A stretch of DNA of 64,000 nt from Saccharopolyspora soli (GCF_022678645.1 NZ_JALBWV010000016.1:1-64000), one strand, 5' to 3'. Shown: positions 41,363 to 50,212, numbered from the stretch's first letter. The notes: generated by a model not told the origin, from the letters alone. Program-made: numbers and translations.

Positions 41363-42616
41363 GTGCCCGAGTTGTTGACTGAGCGGACGGTTCTGACCAC
41401 GCTCGCCGCACTCGCCGTGCTCGGCATGTTCGTGCTGCTGTGCCGAGCGCGTCGGGTGAGCACCTCGGTGGAGGACGCCACGCTGGCGGCGCTGCACCGG
41501 GTGACCAGCGCGGCCCCTTTCCTGCGAGCTGGGTTGAACCTGGAATCCGCCGACAAGACCGCACCGCACCTGCGGGAGCTGCTGGCCTGCGTGGCCGTCG
41601 GGATCGTCGACGCCGACGGCACCCTGCTGAGCTGGGACGGCGAGGCCAACCACCACTACGAGGACCTGCGCCCCAAGATCGAGCAGGTGCTGCGCACCGG
41701 CAAGCGCGAATTCCTCGACCACGGCGACGTGACCTGCGATCAACGGCCCTGTCCGATGCGGCACGCCGTGGTGGTGCCGCTGGAGGTCGAGGGCGAGAAC
41801 CGCGGCGCGCTGGCCATCATCGCCGCTGGTGATCGAAAACGGCTGTTGCGCGGCGCCGCCGAAGTCGCGCACCACGTGTCCACCCAGCTCGAACTCGCCG
41901 AGCTGCAGGAGTCCAAGGAACGGCTGGCCAAGGCGGAGGTGCGCGCGCTGCGGGCGCAGATCTCACCGCACTTCATCTACAACGCGCTGAACACCATCGG
42001 CTCGCTGATCCGCACCGACCCGGAGCACGCGCGGGACCTGCTGCAGGAGTTCGCCGATTTCACCCGCTACTCGTTCCGCACCAGCGGGCTCTACACCACG
42101 CTGGCCGACGAGATCCGCAACATCGACCGCTACCTCACGCTGGAGAGCGCCCGTTTCGGCCCGGACCGGCTGAACGTGCAGCTCAAGATCGCCCCGGAAG
42201 TGCTGCCGGTGGTGGTGCCGTTCCTGGCGCTGCAACCGCTGGTGGAGAACGCCGTCCGGCACGGCCTGGCGAACAAGCCCGGTGGCGGCACGGTGACGGT
42301 GATCGCCGAGGACAACGGCACCGAAGCGTTGATCAGCGTGGACGACGACGGCGTCGGGATGGATCCGGAACTGCTCGACGCGGAACTGGCCAACGCGCAC
42401 CTGACCGGCGCGCACGTCGGGCTGGGCAACATCAACAACCGGATGCGGGCCACCTTCGGCAACGACTACGGCCTGGTCGTGGAGACCGAGCAGGGCGCCG
42501 GGATGAAGGTCATCATGCGGGTGCCGAAGTTCGCGCCGGGCGTGCGGCCGGTGCCACCGCAGTCGATCGACGAACCGGACATCGGATTGGCCGCCGGGCC
42601 GCAGCTGAGCCGGTAA
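41363..42616 (+). CDS. LytS/YehU-type sensor histidine kinase with GAF-like domain
   Basis: This 417-aa kinase has one N-terminal membrane helix (about residues 9-27), a GAF-like sensor domain (about 60-215) with a Cys/His group CDQRPCPMRH, then the His_kinase domain with phospho-His in ISPHFIYNALNTIGSL and an HATPase domain (LVENAVRHGL, DDDGVGMD, GLGNINNRM). It lacks the multi-helix 5TM-LYT sensor of LytS/BtsS, so signal input is probably cytosolic through GAF. Start uncertain (GTG 41363 chosen; GTG 41339 possible). The partner is the LytTR regulator at 44143, separated by the S49 gene and repeat copy D. Confidence 0.87.
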   Translation: MPELLTERTVLTTLAALAVLGMFVLLCRARRVSTSVEDATLAALHRVTSAAPFLRAGLNLESADKTAPHLRELLACVAVGIVDADGTLLSWDGEANHHYEDLRPKIEQVLRTGKREFLDHGDVTCDQRPCPMRHAVVVPLEVEGENRGALAIIAAGDRKRLLRGAAEVAHHVSTQLELAELQESKERLAKAEVRALRAQISPHFIYNALNTIGSLIRTDPEHARDLLQEFADFTRYSFRTSGLYTTLADEIRNIDRYLTLESARFGPDRLNVQLKIAPEVLPVVVPFLALQPLVENAVRHGLANKPGGGTVTVIAEDNGTEALISVDDDGVGMDPELLDAELANAHLTGAHVGLGNINNRMRATFGNDYGLVVETEQGAGMKVIMRVPKFAPGVRPVPPQSIDEPDIGLAAGPQLSR

Positions 42617-42619
42617 CGT
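42614..42619 (+). promoter_or_regulatory. -10 box TAACGT, leaderless promoter of the S49 peptidase gene
   Basis: TAACGT includes the LytS stop codon TAA and lies 6 nt before ATG 42626. Confidence 0.55.
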
Positions 42620-42625
42620 CGAGGT

Positions 42626-43531
42626 ATGGACGAGAAGGCGCCGCAGAAGTTCACCGACCTCCTGACCGAGAAGCTGTCCGCGAAGCTGCCGGGCAAGCTC
42701 GCCGAACGCGCCGAGCGCGGGCCGGTGGTCGCCGTCGTCAAGCTGCACGGCGTCATCACGCCGACCCCGTCGCCGATGAGCCGTCCGACGATTTCGCTGC
42801 AGACCGTGGAATCCGCGCTGACCCGCGCGTTCGGCCACGACCGGCTCAAGGCCGTGGCGCTGTCGATCAATTCGCCGGGTGGCGCGCCGACCCAGTCGGC
42901 GCTGGTGGCCGACCGGATCCGAGGTCTGGCCGAGGAGAAGCAGGTACCGGTGCTGGCGTTCTGCGAGGACGTCGCGGCCTCCGGCGGGTATTGGCTGGCC
43001 TGCGCTGGCGATGAGGTCTACGCGCATCAGACTTCGCTGGTCGGTTCGGTCGGCGTGGTCAGCGCTAGTTTCGGGCTGACCGGGTTGTTGGAGAAGCTCG
43101 GCGTGGAGCGCCGGGTGCACACCGCCGGGGAGAACAAGGTGCGGCTCGATCCGTTCCGCCCCGAGAAGGACGACGACGTGCAGTGGTTGCGCGGACTGCA
43201 GGACGAGCTGCACGAGCAGTTCCGGGATTGGGTGCGCAAGCGCCGGGGCGGCAAGCTGACCGGCTCGGACGACGATCTGTTCTCCGGTGAGGTGTGGACC
43301 GGGACGAAGGCCGCGGAACTCGGGCTCGTCGACGGGTTGGGAACCCTGCGGGACGTCGTGCGCAAGAAGTTCCCGGACGCCCACCTGGTGACTGTGGAGC
43401 CGCGCAAGGCGCTGCTGGCCCGGCTCGGCATGGCGTCGTCGGTCCGATTCGGCCGAGGCGGCGCGGACTCGGTGCTGTCCGCAGTGGAGGCGCTGGAACA
43501 CCGAGCCATGTGGAACCGCTTCGGTCTTTGA
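42626..43531 (+). CDS. S49 family serine peptidase (SppA/SohB-like)
   Basis: This 301-aa protease is related to signal-peptide peptidase A. The oxyanion region SINSPGGAPTQSA, the Ser nucleophile in CEDVAASGGYWLACAGDE (about residue 120) and SLVGSVGVV are visible. The catalytic Lys should lie near WVRKRRGGKLTGSDDDLFSGEVWTG. It has no N-terminal membrane helix, unlike SppA, so it may be cytosolic or peripherally bound. It could clear signal peptides or membrane-protein fragments. Leaderless start. Its stop codon directly touches repeat copy D. Confidence 0.9.
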   Translation: MDEKAPQKFTDLLTEKLSAKLPGKLAERAERGPVVAVVKLHGVITPTPSPMSRPTISLQTVESALTRAFGHDRLKAVALSINSPGGAPTQSALVADRIRGLAEEKQVPVLAFCEDVAASGGYWLACAGDEVYAHQTSLVGSVGVVSASFGLTGLLEKLGVERRVHTAGENKVRLDPFRPEKDDDVQWLRGLQDELHEQFRDWVRKRRGGKLTGSDDDLFSGEVWTGTKAAELGLVDGLGTLRDVVRKKFPDAHLVTVEPRKALLARLGMASSVRFGRGGADSVLSAVEALEHRAMWNRFGL

Positions 43532-43736
43532 TCTTGCTTCCGGACTCGGTTTGCTTTGCGGTGCGGGTGGCGGAACCTCAGAGGCATTCTCGACTCCGGG
43601 ATCCCCGACTCATGTATGTCCGATACGCGGCGTCGGGGCTGTCCTCGCGGGGAGAACCCCAGAGGGGTGGGCACCGTGAACCCGCGGCGGTGCCGGTTGC
43701 GAGGGTGGGCTAAGCGGCTGCGCCGCTTCAAAGACA
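43532..43736 (-). repeat. Dispersed repeat element, copy D (about 205 bp, diverged)
   Basis: On the minus strand it runs TGTCTTTGAAGCGGCGCAGCC..., CCGCCGCGGGTTC, then a variant centre with GGGGTTCTCCCCGCG, GGGATCCCGGAG, GAGGTTCCGCCACCCGCACC and a GAGTCCGGAAGCAAGA end. That end starts at the base after the S49 stop codon. Single-base indels relative to copies B and E shift every frame, so it is not coding. Confidence 0.85.
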
Positions 43737-44142
43737 AGACCCACTTCGAAGGCAGCCTCTGTAGGCCGAAACACTCACGGGACTTGGCCAGGCGGAAGCA
43801 GCTTGCAGCAAAGCCCAGGCATTGCAAGCGAACAGACGACTCGCGGCTAGGAAACGGACGGTAATCGGTGTGATCGCGCTGCGTAGATCACTGCGCTGGA
43901 AGGGGTCACTCGTTCGGCCGCAGTTGATCGGCCGAATGGGCGAAAAGTGGCTCCGCTGAGCCGAAATCCTTGCTCCATACCCCCTGGTGTCCTGCGCGCT
44001 CCGTTAGCAACTAGCTTTGTTGGCAGGCGTGACTGACTTCACTCGTCGGCTGGCGTGGCCCCAGGTCGCTCCGGTGGGGGCGAGCCGACGTTCGTTCGAT
44101 CATGGACAGTGCGCCGTGGGCGCGGCAGGATATGGCGTTGCA
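43737..44142. other. 406-bp upstream region of the LytTR regulator gene
   Basis: No gene is recognised. It contains a GATCGCGCTGCGTAGATCACTGCGC direct-repeat stretch (about 43872-43896), TTGCA-type inverted words near 43800-43830, and an AT-richer segment (TTAGCAACTAGCTTTGTTGGC region, 44004-44024). It is probably promoter DNA for the regulator. Confidence 0.4.
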
Positions 44143-44973
44143 GTGAGTACACGAGAGAATCCAGCGGGTCTCGTCGTTCTGGCCGTCGACGACGAGATGG
44201 CCGGGCTGGACGAGATGAAGTACCTGCTCGGCAACAATCCTCGGGTTGGGCGGGTGCTGACCGCGTTCGACGCGGCCGAGGCGTTGCGCTTACTGCGCAG
44301 CGACGATCCCGAGTTGATCGGCCGCCGCGACCAGGATGAGTCCATTGTGGACGCTGTGTTCGCGGACGTGTCGATGCCCGGACTCAGCGGGATGGAGCTG
44401 GCCAGGGTGCTCACCGCGTTCCGCAACCCACCGGCTCTGGTGTTCATCACCGGACACGAGGAGAACGCGCTGGAAGCCTTCGAGGTCGGCGCGTTGGACT
44501 ACATCATGAAACCGGCCAACGCCGAGCGGGTGGACCGCGCGTTGCGCACGGTGGAGAAGAACAAGCTCCAGGCGGCGAAGGGCCCCCGCGCGCTGGAGGC
44601 CCCGGCAGCCGATGACGACGAGGTCATCCCGGTGGAACTCGCGGGCACCACCAAGATGATCCCGCGCAAGAACGTGCGCTGGGTCGAAGCGCAGGGCGAC
44701 TACGCGCGGCTGCACACCACCGACGGATCGCACCTGGTGCGAATCCCGTTGGCGCAGCTGGAAGAACGCTGGGCGGAAGCGGGGTTCCTGCGGATCCACC
44801 GGTCATTCCTGGTGTCGCTGTCGCTGGTCACCGAGCTGCGCATGTCGTCGTCCGGGTACTCGGTGGTGCTCGGCGGCGGTCCACCCCAGGAACTGCCGGT
44901 CAGCCGTCGGCACACCCGCGAGCTCAAGGACCGGCTGGTCCGGGCGCCGCGGCAGGGCTGGGGCCCGCAGTGA
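44143..44973 (+). CDS. LytTR-family response regulator
   Basis: This 276-aa protein has a receiver domain (VVLAVDDEMAGLDEMKYLL; phospho-Asp in VDAVFADVSMPGLSG; TGHEENALEAFEVGALDYIMKP) and a LytTR DNA-binding domain (about residues 175-270; WVEAQGDYARLHTTDGSHLVR, FLRIHRSFLVSL, PVSRRHTRELKDRL). GTG start (VSTRENPAG) with AGGA about 12 nt upstream. Cognate of the LytS-type kinase and adjacent to two symporter genes, so it likely controls monocarboxylate uptake, as BtsSR and YpdAB do for pyruvate in E. coli (analogy). Confidence 0.92.
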   Translation: MSTRENPAGLVVLAVDDEMAGLDEMKYLLGNNPRVGRVLTAFDAAEALRLLRSDDPELIGRRDQDESIVDAVFADVSMPGLSGMELARVLTAFRNPPALVFITGHEENALEAFEVGALDYIMKPANAERVDRALRTVEKNKLQAAKGPRALEAPAADDDEVIPVELAGTTKMIPRKNVRWVEAQGDYARLHTTDGSHLVRIPLAQLEERWAEAGFLRIHRSFLVSLSLVTELRMSSSGYSVVLGGGPPQELPVSRRHTRELKDRLVRAPRQGWGPQ

Positions 44974-44989
44974 AAACCGGTTCGCCGGG

Positions 44990-45400
44990 ATGAGCCCGGA
45001 CCACGGTTTCGACATCCGCGGGCGGCTCGGGGATGCCACGCCTCGGCCGCGCCGCAAGCGCGTGGTGCTCAACGACCGCCGCCGCACCCGGCAGGTCGCC
45101 CGCACCATCATGGAGTTGGAGGAGCAGACCAGCGTCGGCGAAGTGCTGGTCCGCCACCTGGTGAAGGTGCAGTTGCGCAGCGCGCTGTTGCTGACCGGGG
45201 TAGTGGCCGTCGTGCTGCTGGGGCTGCCGCTGGCCTTCTGGGCGGTCCCGTCGATCGGGGATGTGGCGCTGTTCGGTCTCCGGCTGCCGTGGCTGCTGCT
45301 CGGCGTGCTGGCCTATCCGTTCCTCGTGCTGATCGGGTACCTGTGCACGCGGAGCGCGGAACGGCACGAACGCGATTTCATCCACATGGTGGAGCAGTAG
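44990..45400 (+). CDS. Small membrane protein of the symporter locus
   Basis: This 136-aa protein has a basic N-terminus with RRTRQVARTIMELEEQT, two membrane helices (about residues 62-84 and 96-117) and a charged C-terminus. Position (17 bp after the regulator, 45 bp before the symporter) suggests a transporter accessory role similar to DUF485 proteins, but the sequence is distinct. ATG start with a weak ribosome site. Confidence 0.65.
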   Translation: MSPDHGFDIRGRLGDATPRPRRKRVVLNDRRRTRQVARTIMELEEQTSVGEVLVRHLVKVQLRSALLLTGVVAVVLLGLPLAFWAVPSIGDVALFGLRLPWLLLGVLAYPFLVLIGYLCTRSAERHERDFIHMVEQ

Positions 45401-45419
45401 CGCGCATGATCGACGACGG

Positions 45420-45428
45420 TTGTCCACA
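45420..45428 (+). promoter_or_regulatory. Single DnaA box TTGTCCACA before the first symporter gene
   Basis: Perfect actinobacterial consensus, 17 bp before the symporter ATG and just upstream of a TAGGCA -10-like word (45433-45438, 7 nt from ATG). Confidence 0.35.
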
Positions 45429-45445
45429 CGCCTAGGCACGGTGCG

Positions 45446-47188
45446 ATGGTTTCAAACTCTTGGTCTTTGCTAGGTGCTGTGCTGATCGTCGCGACGACGT
45501 TCGGCATCGGGGTCTGGGGTTCCCGTTCGGCGCGCACCACTTCCGACTTCTCCGCCGCGCGGCAACTGGTGCGCGAGGAGCACAATGCCGCCGCGATTTC
45601 CGGCGAATACCTTTCGGCGGCGTCGTTCCTGGGCGTCGCGGGGCTGGTGGTCAAGGACGGCGTGGATGCGCTTTGGTACCCGATCGGCTTCGCCGCCGGG
45701 TATTTGGCGTTGATGCTGTTCGTCGCCGCACCGATGCGCCGCTCCGGTGCGTACACGCTGCCGGATTTCGCCGAGGCGCGGCTGGATTCGCTGCGGCTGC
45801 GCGCGCTGTGCACCGCGCTGGTGGTGCTGATCGGCTGGTTGTACCTGGTGCCGCAGTTGCAGGCCGCTGGCCTTACCTTGGCCGCGATCGTCCGAAGTCC
45901 TTACTGGGTAGGCGTTTCCGCCGTCGCGTTGATCGTGCTGATCAGCGTGGCGACCGGCGCGTTGCGCGCCGTCACCCTGGTGCAAGCCTTCCAGTACTGG
46001 GTGAAGCTGTTCGCGATCACCTTGCCCGCGTTCGCGTTGTTCGTGGTGTTCTTCGCCAGCTCGCCGCACCAGGCGCTCGACGAGCCGGTGCCGCCGGTCT
46101 TCCCGCAGGACACGACCGTGCACATCGACGCGGACGTGCGGCTGCAGGTGAGCGAGCCGGTGTGGCTGGCCGATGGCACCGGGACCGTCTACCTGCAGCC
46201 CGGCGAGTACTCGATGGCAGCCGGTACCGACCTGCGGTTCCCGGCGGGCGCGGCGGTCCCGGTGGTCGCGGGCGCCGAAGCGGACAACGCCAGTTGGTTG
46301 CGGCCGCAGGACGACGGGATCTCCGGCCTGCTCGAAACGTATTCGGTGATCATCGCGACCTTCCTGGGCACGATGGGCCTGCCGCACGTGCTGGCCCGCT
46401 TCTACACCAACCCGAGCGGCCACGGCGCGCGCCGCACCACGCTCTACGTGCTGGCGATGCTCGGCGCGTTCTACCTCTTCCCGACGATCTTCGGCCTGCT
46501 CTCCCGGCTCTACGTGCCGCAGTTGCTGGTCACCGGTGAGACCGACGCGGCGGTTCTGCTGCTGCCGCAAGCGATGCTGGGCAACTGGCTGGGCGGACTG
46601 CTCGCGGCGATCACCGCGGCTGGAGCGTTCGCCGCGTTCCTGTCGACCTCGTCGGGGCTGGTGGTGAGCGTGGCCGGGGTGCTGTCGTCGCGGGAGGTGA
46701 TGCGCGGCCGGACGCTCGACTTCCGGTTCGCCGCCGTGCTGGCCTGCTTGGTGCCGACCGTGCTGGCGCTGCCCGCTGACAACCACGACATCGCACGCAG
46801 CGTGGGGCTGGCGTTCGCGATGGCGGCCTCGACGTTCTGCCCTGTTCTGGTGCTCGGGATCTGGTGGCGCGGACTCACCGCGGCCGGGGCGGCCAGCGGC
46901 ATGGTGGTCGGCGGCAGCCTGGTTATGACCGCGGTGGGGTTGACGCAGTTCACCGAGTACGCGGACAGCTGGTGGGTGACGCTGGTCCGGCAACCGGCGC
47001 TGGTCACGGTGCCGATCGCGTTCGCGGTGACCTATGCGATCAGCCGGGCCACCCGCGCGAGGATCCCGGCCGGGGTGGGTCGGGTGATGTTGCGGCTGCA
47101 CGCACCAGACCGGCTCGGTTTCCTCGACGGTCGGCTCACCGCGGGTGCCGTCGAGCAGCCGTCGACCGAAGGCCGCCATCAGCGCTGA
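45446..47188 (+). CDS. Sodium:solute symporter (SSS), cation/acetate symporter-like
   Basis: This 580-aa carrier has about 13 membrane helices and SSS hallmarks: EYLSAASFLGVAGL (Na+-binding helix), GTMGLPHVLARFYTNPSG and AGAFAAFLSTSSGLVVSVAG. Compared with the second symporter (47839) it carries an extra extracytoplasmic loop of about 75 residues (around 215-290, rich in Asp/Val/Pro). Likely substrate is acetate or another monocarboxylate (ActP/MctC relatives). ATG start. Confidence 0.9.
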   Translation: MVSNSWSLLGAVLIVATTFGIGVWGSRSARTTSDFSAARQLVREEHNAAAISGEYLSAASFLGVAGLVVKDGVDALWYPIGFAAGYLALMLFVAAPMRRSGAYTLPDFAEARLDSLRLRALCTALVVLIGWLYLVPQLQAAGLTLAAIVRSPYWVGVSAVALIVLISVATGALRAVTLVQAFQYWVKLFAITLPAFALFVVFFASSPHQALDEPVPPVFPQDTTVHIDADVRLQVSEPVWLADGTGTVYLQPGEYSMAAGTDLRFPAGAAVPVVAGAEADNASWLRPQDDGISGLLETYSVIIATFLGTMGLPHVLARFYTNPSGHGARRTTLYVLAMLGAFYLFPTIFGLLSRLYVPQLLVTGETDAAVLLLPQAMLGNWLGGLLAAITAAGAFAAFLSTSSGLVVSVAGVLSSREVMRGRTLDFRFAAVLACLVPTVLALPADNHDIARSVGLAFAMAASTFCPVLVLGIWWRGLTAAGAASGMVVGGSLVMTAVGLTQFTEYADSWWVTLVRQPALVTVPIAFAVTYAISRATRARIPAGVGRVMLRLHAPDRLGFLDGRLTAGAVEQPSTEGRHQR

Positions 47189-47436
47189 GTGCGCTGCTCC
47201 TGGCGCCCGTTGGGCCATCCGAGTGGATTTTGATCAATTTTCAACTACATTGTGCCCTAATTGGTATGAACCAAATGGATCAATGGGCCAAGCGAGTGAA
47301 AAACCTACGATTCGGTGCAATTCGGTGCATCCTGTTGGCCTCAACCAACTTCACTCGATCGTTAGCTTGCGTACTCCCAACGGGCCTTCACAGCGGACTC
47401 CGAACTACGTAGCGTTCCCGCGTTGAATTGATCAGT

Positions 47437-47442
47437 TAGGCT
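47437..47442 (+). promoter_or_regulatory. -10 box TAGGCT upstream of the DUF485-symporter operon
   Basis: It lies in the AT-richer 303-bp gap 47189-47491. That gap also holds direct repeats GGTGCAATTCGGTGCA (47313-47328) and is the likely control region for the DUF485/symporter pair. Confidence 0.4.
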
Positions 47443-47491
47443 CGCGTACCGGCGGCACCCGGGCGGAGCCTTTTCTTGTGGGAGGAACACC

Positions 47492-47842
47492 GTGAGCGCC
47501 ACGGACCAAAACGGGTCCGGGTCCGGTATTGACGCCGAAACCTGGGCCGCTGCCCAAAGCAGCCCCGAATTCGCCACGCTGCGACGCAAACTGCGCACCT
47601 TCGTCTTCCCGGTCTCGGCATTGTTCCTGGCCTGGTACCTGGTCTACGTGCTGCTCGCCGACTACGCGCATGGCTTCATGAGCATCAAGCTGGTCGGCAA
47701 CATCAACGTCGGCCTGGTGCTGGGCCTGCTGCAGTTCGTGTCCACGTTCGCCATCACGACCTGGTACGTGCGATACGCGAACAAGAACCTCGACCCGATC
47801 GCGGAGGAGATCAAGAACGACGTCGAGGGAGGCCAGAAGTGA
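47492..47842 (+). CDS. DUF485 domain membrane protein (symporter partner)
   Basis: This 116-aa protein has two membrane helices (VFPVSALFLAWYLVYVLLADY and NVGLVLGLLQFVSTFAIT) and the DUF485 pattern SSPEFATLRRKLRTFVFP. DUF485 (YjcH-type) genes sit just before acetate permease actP and are thought to be its accessory subunit. GTG start with GGAGGA 5 nt upstream; 4-nt overlap with the symporter gene. Confidence 0.92.
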   Translation: MSATDQNGSGSGIDAETWAAAQSSPEFATLRRKLRTFVFPVSALFLAWYLVYVLLADYAHGFMSIKLVGNINVGLVLGLLQFVSTFAITTWYVRYANKNLDPIAEEIKNDVEGGQK

Positions 47843-49455
47843 TCAACGCACTTCCCCCGCTCGCGCAGAGCGACACCGCCGACCACAGCGTGCTGAACAT
47901 CAGCATCTTCGCGCTGTTCGTGGCGGTCACCCTGGTCATCGTGTTCCGGGCCAGCCGGAACACCAAGACCGCCTCGGACTACTACGCGGCTGGCCACGCC
48001 TTCACCGGCCCGCAGAACGGCGTCGCCATCGCCGGTGACTACCTGTCCGCGGCGTCGTTCCTGGGCATCGCCGGTGCCATCGCGGTCTACGGCTACGACG
48101 GCTTCCTGTACTCCATCGGCTTCCTGGTCGCCTGGCTGGTGGCCCTGCTGCTGGTCGCGGAGCTGTTGCGGAACACCGGCCGGTACACGATGGGCGACGT
48201 GCTCAGCTTCCGGATGAAGGAACGTCCGGTGCGCACCGCCGCGTCCATCTCAACCTTGGCCGTGACGTTCTTCTACCTGCTGGCGCAGATGGCCGGGGCC
48301 GGTGGTCTGATCGCGTTGCTGCTGGGCATCACCAACAAGGCCGGGCAAGCCGCGGTGATCGCCGTCGTCGGTGCGCTGATGATCCTGTACGTGCTGGTCG
48401 GCGGTATGCGCGGCACCACGTGGGTGCAGATCATCAAGGCCGCGCTGCTGATCGCCGGTGCCTTCGTGATGACCGTGTGGGTGCTCGGGCTGTACGGCTT
48501 CAACCTGTCCGGCCTGCTCGGCGCCGCCGCCGACGCCGCGGGCGACAAGGTGCTCAACCCCGGCGCGCAGTACGGCAAGACCGGGACCAGCAGGCTCGAC
48601 TTCGTCTCGCTCGGCATCGCCCTGGTGCTCGGCACCGCGGGTCTGCCGCACGTGTTGATGCGCTTCTACACCGTGCCCACCGCCAAGGAAGCCCGCCGCT
48701 CGGTGGTCTGGGCGATCTGGCTGATCGGCCTGTTCTACCTGTTCACGCTGGTGCTGGGCTACGGCGCGGGCGCGCTGGTCGGGCCGGACGTGATCAAGGA
48801 GGCACCTGGCGGGGTGAACTCGGCCGCGCCACTGCTGGCGCTGCAGATCGGTGGTCCGCTGCTGCTCGGCTTCATCTCCGCGGTCGCGTTCGCCACGATC
48901 CTGGCGGTCGTCGCGGGTCTGACCATCACCGCGTCCGCCTCGTTCGCGCACGACATCTACGCGAACGTGATCAAGAAGGGCGAGGTCGACGACAAGACTC
49001 AGGAGGTCCGGGTCGCCCGGATCACCGCCGTGGTCATCGGCGTCGTGTCGATCTTGGGTGGTATCGCCGCCAACGGGCAGAACGTGGCGTTCCTGGTGGC
49101 GCTCGCGTTCGCGGTCGCCGCATCGGCGAACCTGCCGACGCTGCTGTACTCGCTGTTCTGGAAGCGGTTCAACACCAACGGCGCGCTGTGGAGCATCTAC
49201 GGCGGTCTGGCGGTCACCATCGTGCTGATCGTGTTCTCGCCAGCGGTTTCCGGTGCCGAGGACGCGATGTTCCCGTCGCTGGACTTCGCGCTGTTCCCGC
49301 TGAAGAACCCGGGCCTGGTGTCGATCCCGCTGTCGTTCCTGCTCGGGTACCTCGGCTCGGTGCTGAGCAAGGACGCGAACAACGAGGCGAAGTACGCCGA
49401 GATGGAGGTCCGGTCGCTGACCGGCGCCGGTTCGGAGAAGGCGATCTCGCACTGA
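47839..49455 (+). CDS. Cation/acetate (monocarboxylate) symporter, ActP/MctC-like
   Basis: This 538-aa SSS carrier has about 13 helices, with GDYLSAASFLGIAGAIAVYGYDGF, LGTAGLPHVLMRFYTVPTAKEAR and TILAVVAGLTITASASFAHD matching actinobacterial MctC/ActP. Residues ASDYYAAGHAFTGPQNG near the N-terminus are typical of acetate symporters. GTG start overlapping the DUF485 stop (GTGA). Strong terminator after the gene. Probably regulated by the LytS/LytTR pair upstream. Confidence 0.93.
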   Translation: MINALPPLAQSDTADHSVLNISIFALFVAVTLVIVFRASRNTKTASDYYAAGHAFTGPQNGVAIAGDYLSAASFLGIAGAIAVYGYDGFLYSIGFLVAWLVALLLVAELLRNTGRYTMGDVLSFRMKERPVRTAASISTLAVTFFYLLAQMAGAGGLIALLLGITNKAGQAAVIAVVGALMILYVLVGGMRGTTWVQIIKAALLIAGAFVMTVWVLGLYGFNLSGLLGAAADAAGDKVLNPGAQYGKTGTSRLDFVSLGIALVLGTAGLPHVLMRFYTVPTAKEARRSVVWAIWLIGLFYLFTLVLGYGAGALVGPDVIKEAPGGVNSAAPLLALQIGGPLLLGFISAVAFATILAVVAGLTITASASFAHDIYANVIKKGEVDDKTQEVRVARITAVVIGVVSILGGIAANGQNVAFLVALAFAVAASANLPTLLYSLFWKRFNTNGALWSIYGGLAVTIVLIVFSPAVSGAEDAMFPSLDFALFPLKNPGLVSIPLSFLLGYLGSVLSKDANNEAKYAEMEVRSLTGAGSEKAISH

Positions 49456-49468
49456 CCCGTCCTTCGCC

Positions 49469-49507
49469 AAAGCGCCCCGCCCGGCCCCCCGCCGAGCGGG
49501 GCGCTTT
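49469..49507 (+). terminator. Hairpin terminator AAAGCGCCCCGC / GCGGGGCGCTTT
   Basis: Perfect 12-bp arms with a 15-nt loop and a 3' T-containing end, 14 bp past the symporter stop. The classic intrinsic form. Confidence 0.92.
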
Positions 49508-49591
49508 GCTGTCACGCTGCTCGACAGGCTGCGGGGTGGGTGCCACTCGCACCGGGCATACGGCAGCGCGTTCGGCGGGGAAGGGTCTTGG

Positions 49592-49811
49592 TGTCTGTCT
49601 TTGTTCTTGTTCTTTGAAGCGGCGCCAGCCGCTTAGCCCACGCTCGCAACCGGCACCGCGGCGGGTTCTCAGGCTGTGCCCACTGGCGTTCTCTGGGAGG
49701 ACCTACCTCGGCGTGGTGTATTGGGCGTACATGATGTCGGGGATCCCGGACCGAGACGGCGTGTGAGGTTCCGCTACCCGCACCGCAAAGCAAAACGAGT
49801 TCCAAGACAGG
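49592..49811 (+). repeat. Dispersed 220-bp repeat element, copy E (full length)
   Basis: Differs from copy B at only a few positions over 220 bp, by eye. Flanked by GGGTCTT on the left (49583-49589) and right (about 49810-49816), a possible target duplication. It sits between the symporter terminator and the rhodanese gene, the only copy not placed next to a stop codon. Confidence 0.9.
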
Positions 49812-49852
49812 GTCTTACGCGGGCACCACGGGTGGCGTGGCAGCATCGGGGT

Positions 49853-50212
49853 GTGACTACCCCAGTTCCCGGTTCTCAGGTGCCCGGCGTGCAGCCGGAC
49901 GAGGTGCCCGCCCAGCTGCCCGAGGGCAGCGTGCTGCTCGACGTCCGCGAGGCGAACGAGTGGCAGGCCGGGCACGCGCCCGAGGCCGTGCACATCCCCA
50001 TGAGCGAGCTCGTGCAGCGGCTCGACGAGATCCCGGAAGCCGATCAGGTCTACGTGGTCTGCCGCTCCGGCGGTCGTTCGGCGAAGGTCACCGCGTACCT
50101 CAACGCGAACGGCTGGGACGCGGTCAACGTCGAACGCGGCATGAACGGCTGGTCGGCCATCGGTCGGCCGCTGGTTTCCGACGACGCCGACAGCGAGCCG
50201 TACGTGCTGTGA
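49853..50212 (+). CDS. Rhodanese-like sulfurtransferase
   Basis: This 119-aa single rhodanese domain has the active-site Cys in VVCRSGGRSAKV, the LLDVREANEWQAGHAPEAVHIPMSEL block and GGMNGW-like ERGMNGWSAIG. It transfers sulfane sulfur to thiols or cyanide; the physiological acceptor is unknown. GTG start (VTTPVPGSQ), possibly leaderless (CAGCAT 6 nt upstream). Overlaps the DUF4328 gene by 4 nt. Confidence 0.93.
   Translation: MTTPVPGSQVPGVQPDEVPAQLPEGSVLLDVREANEWQAGHAPEAVHIPMSELVQRLDEIPEADQVYVVCRSGGRSAKVTAYLNANGWDAVNVERGMNGWSAIGRPLVSDDADSEPYVL

Noticed and set aside
45470..47218. A 582-codon antisense frame over the first symporter
   Set aside because: Shadow frame with biased composition and no motifs.
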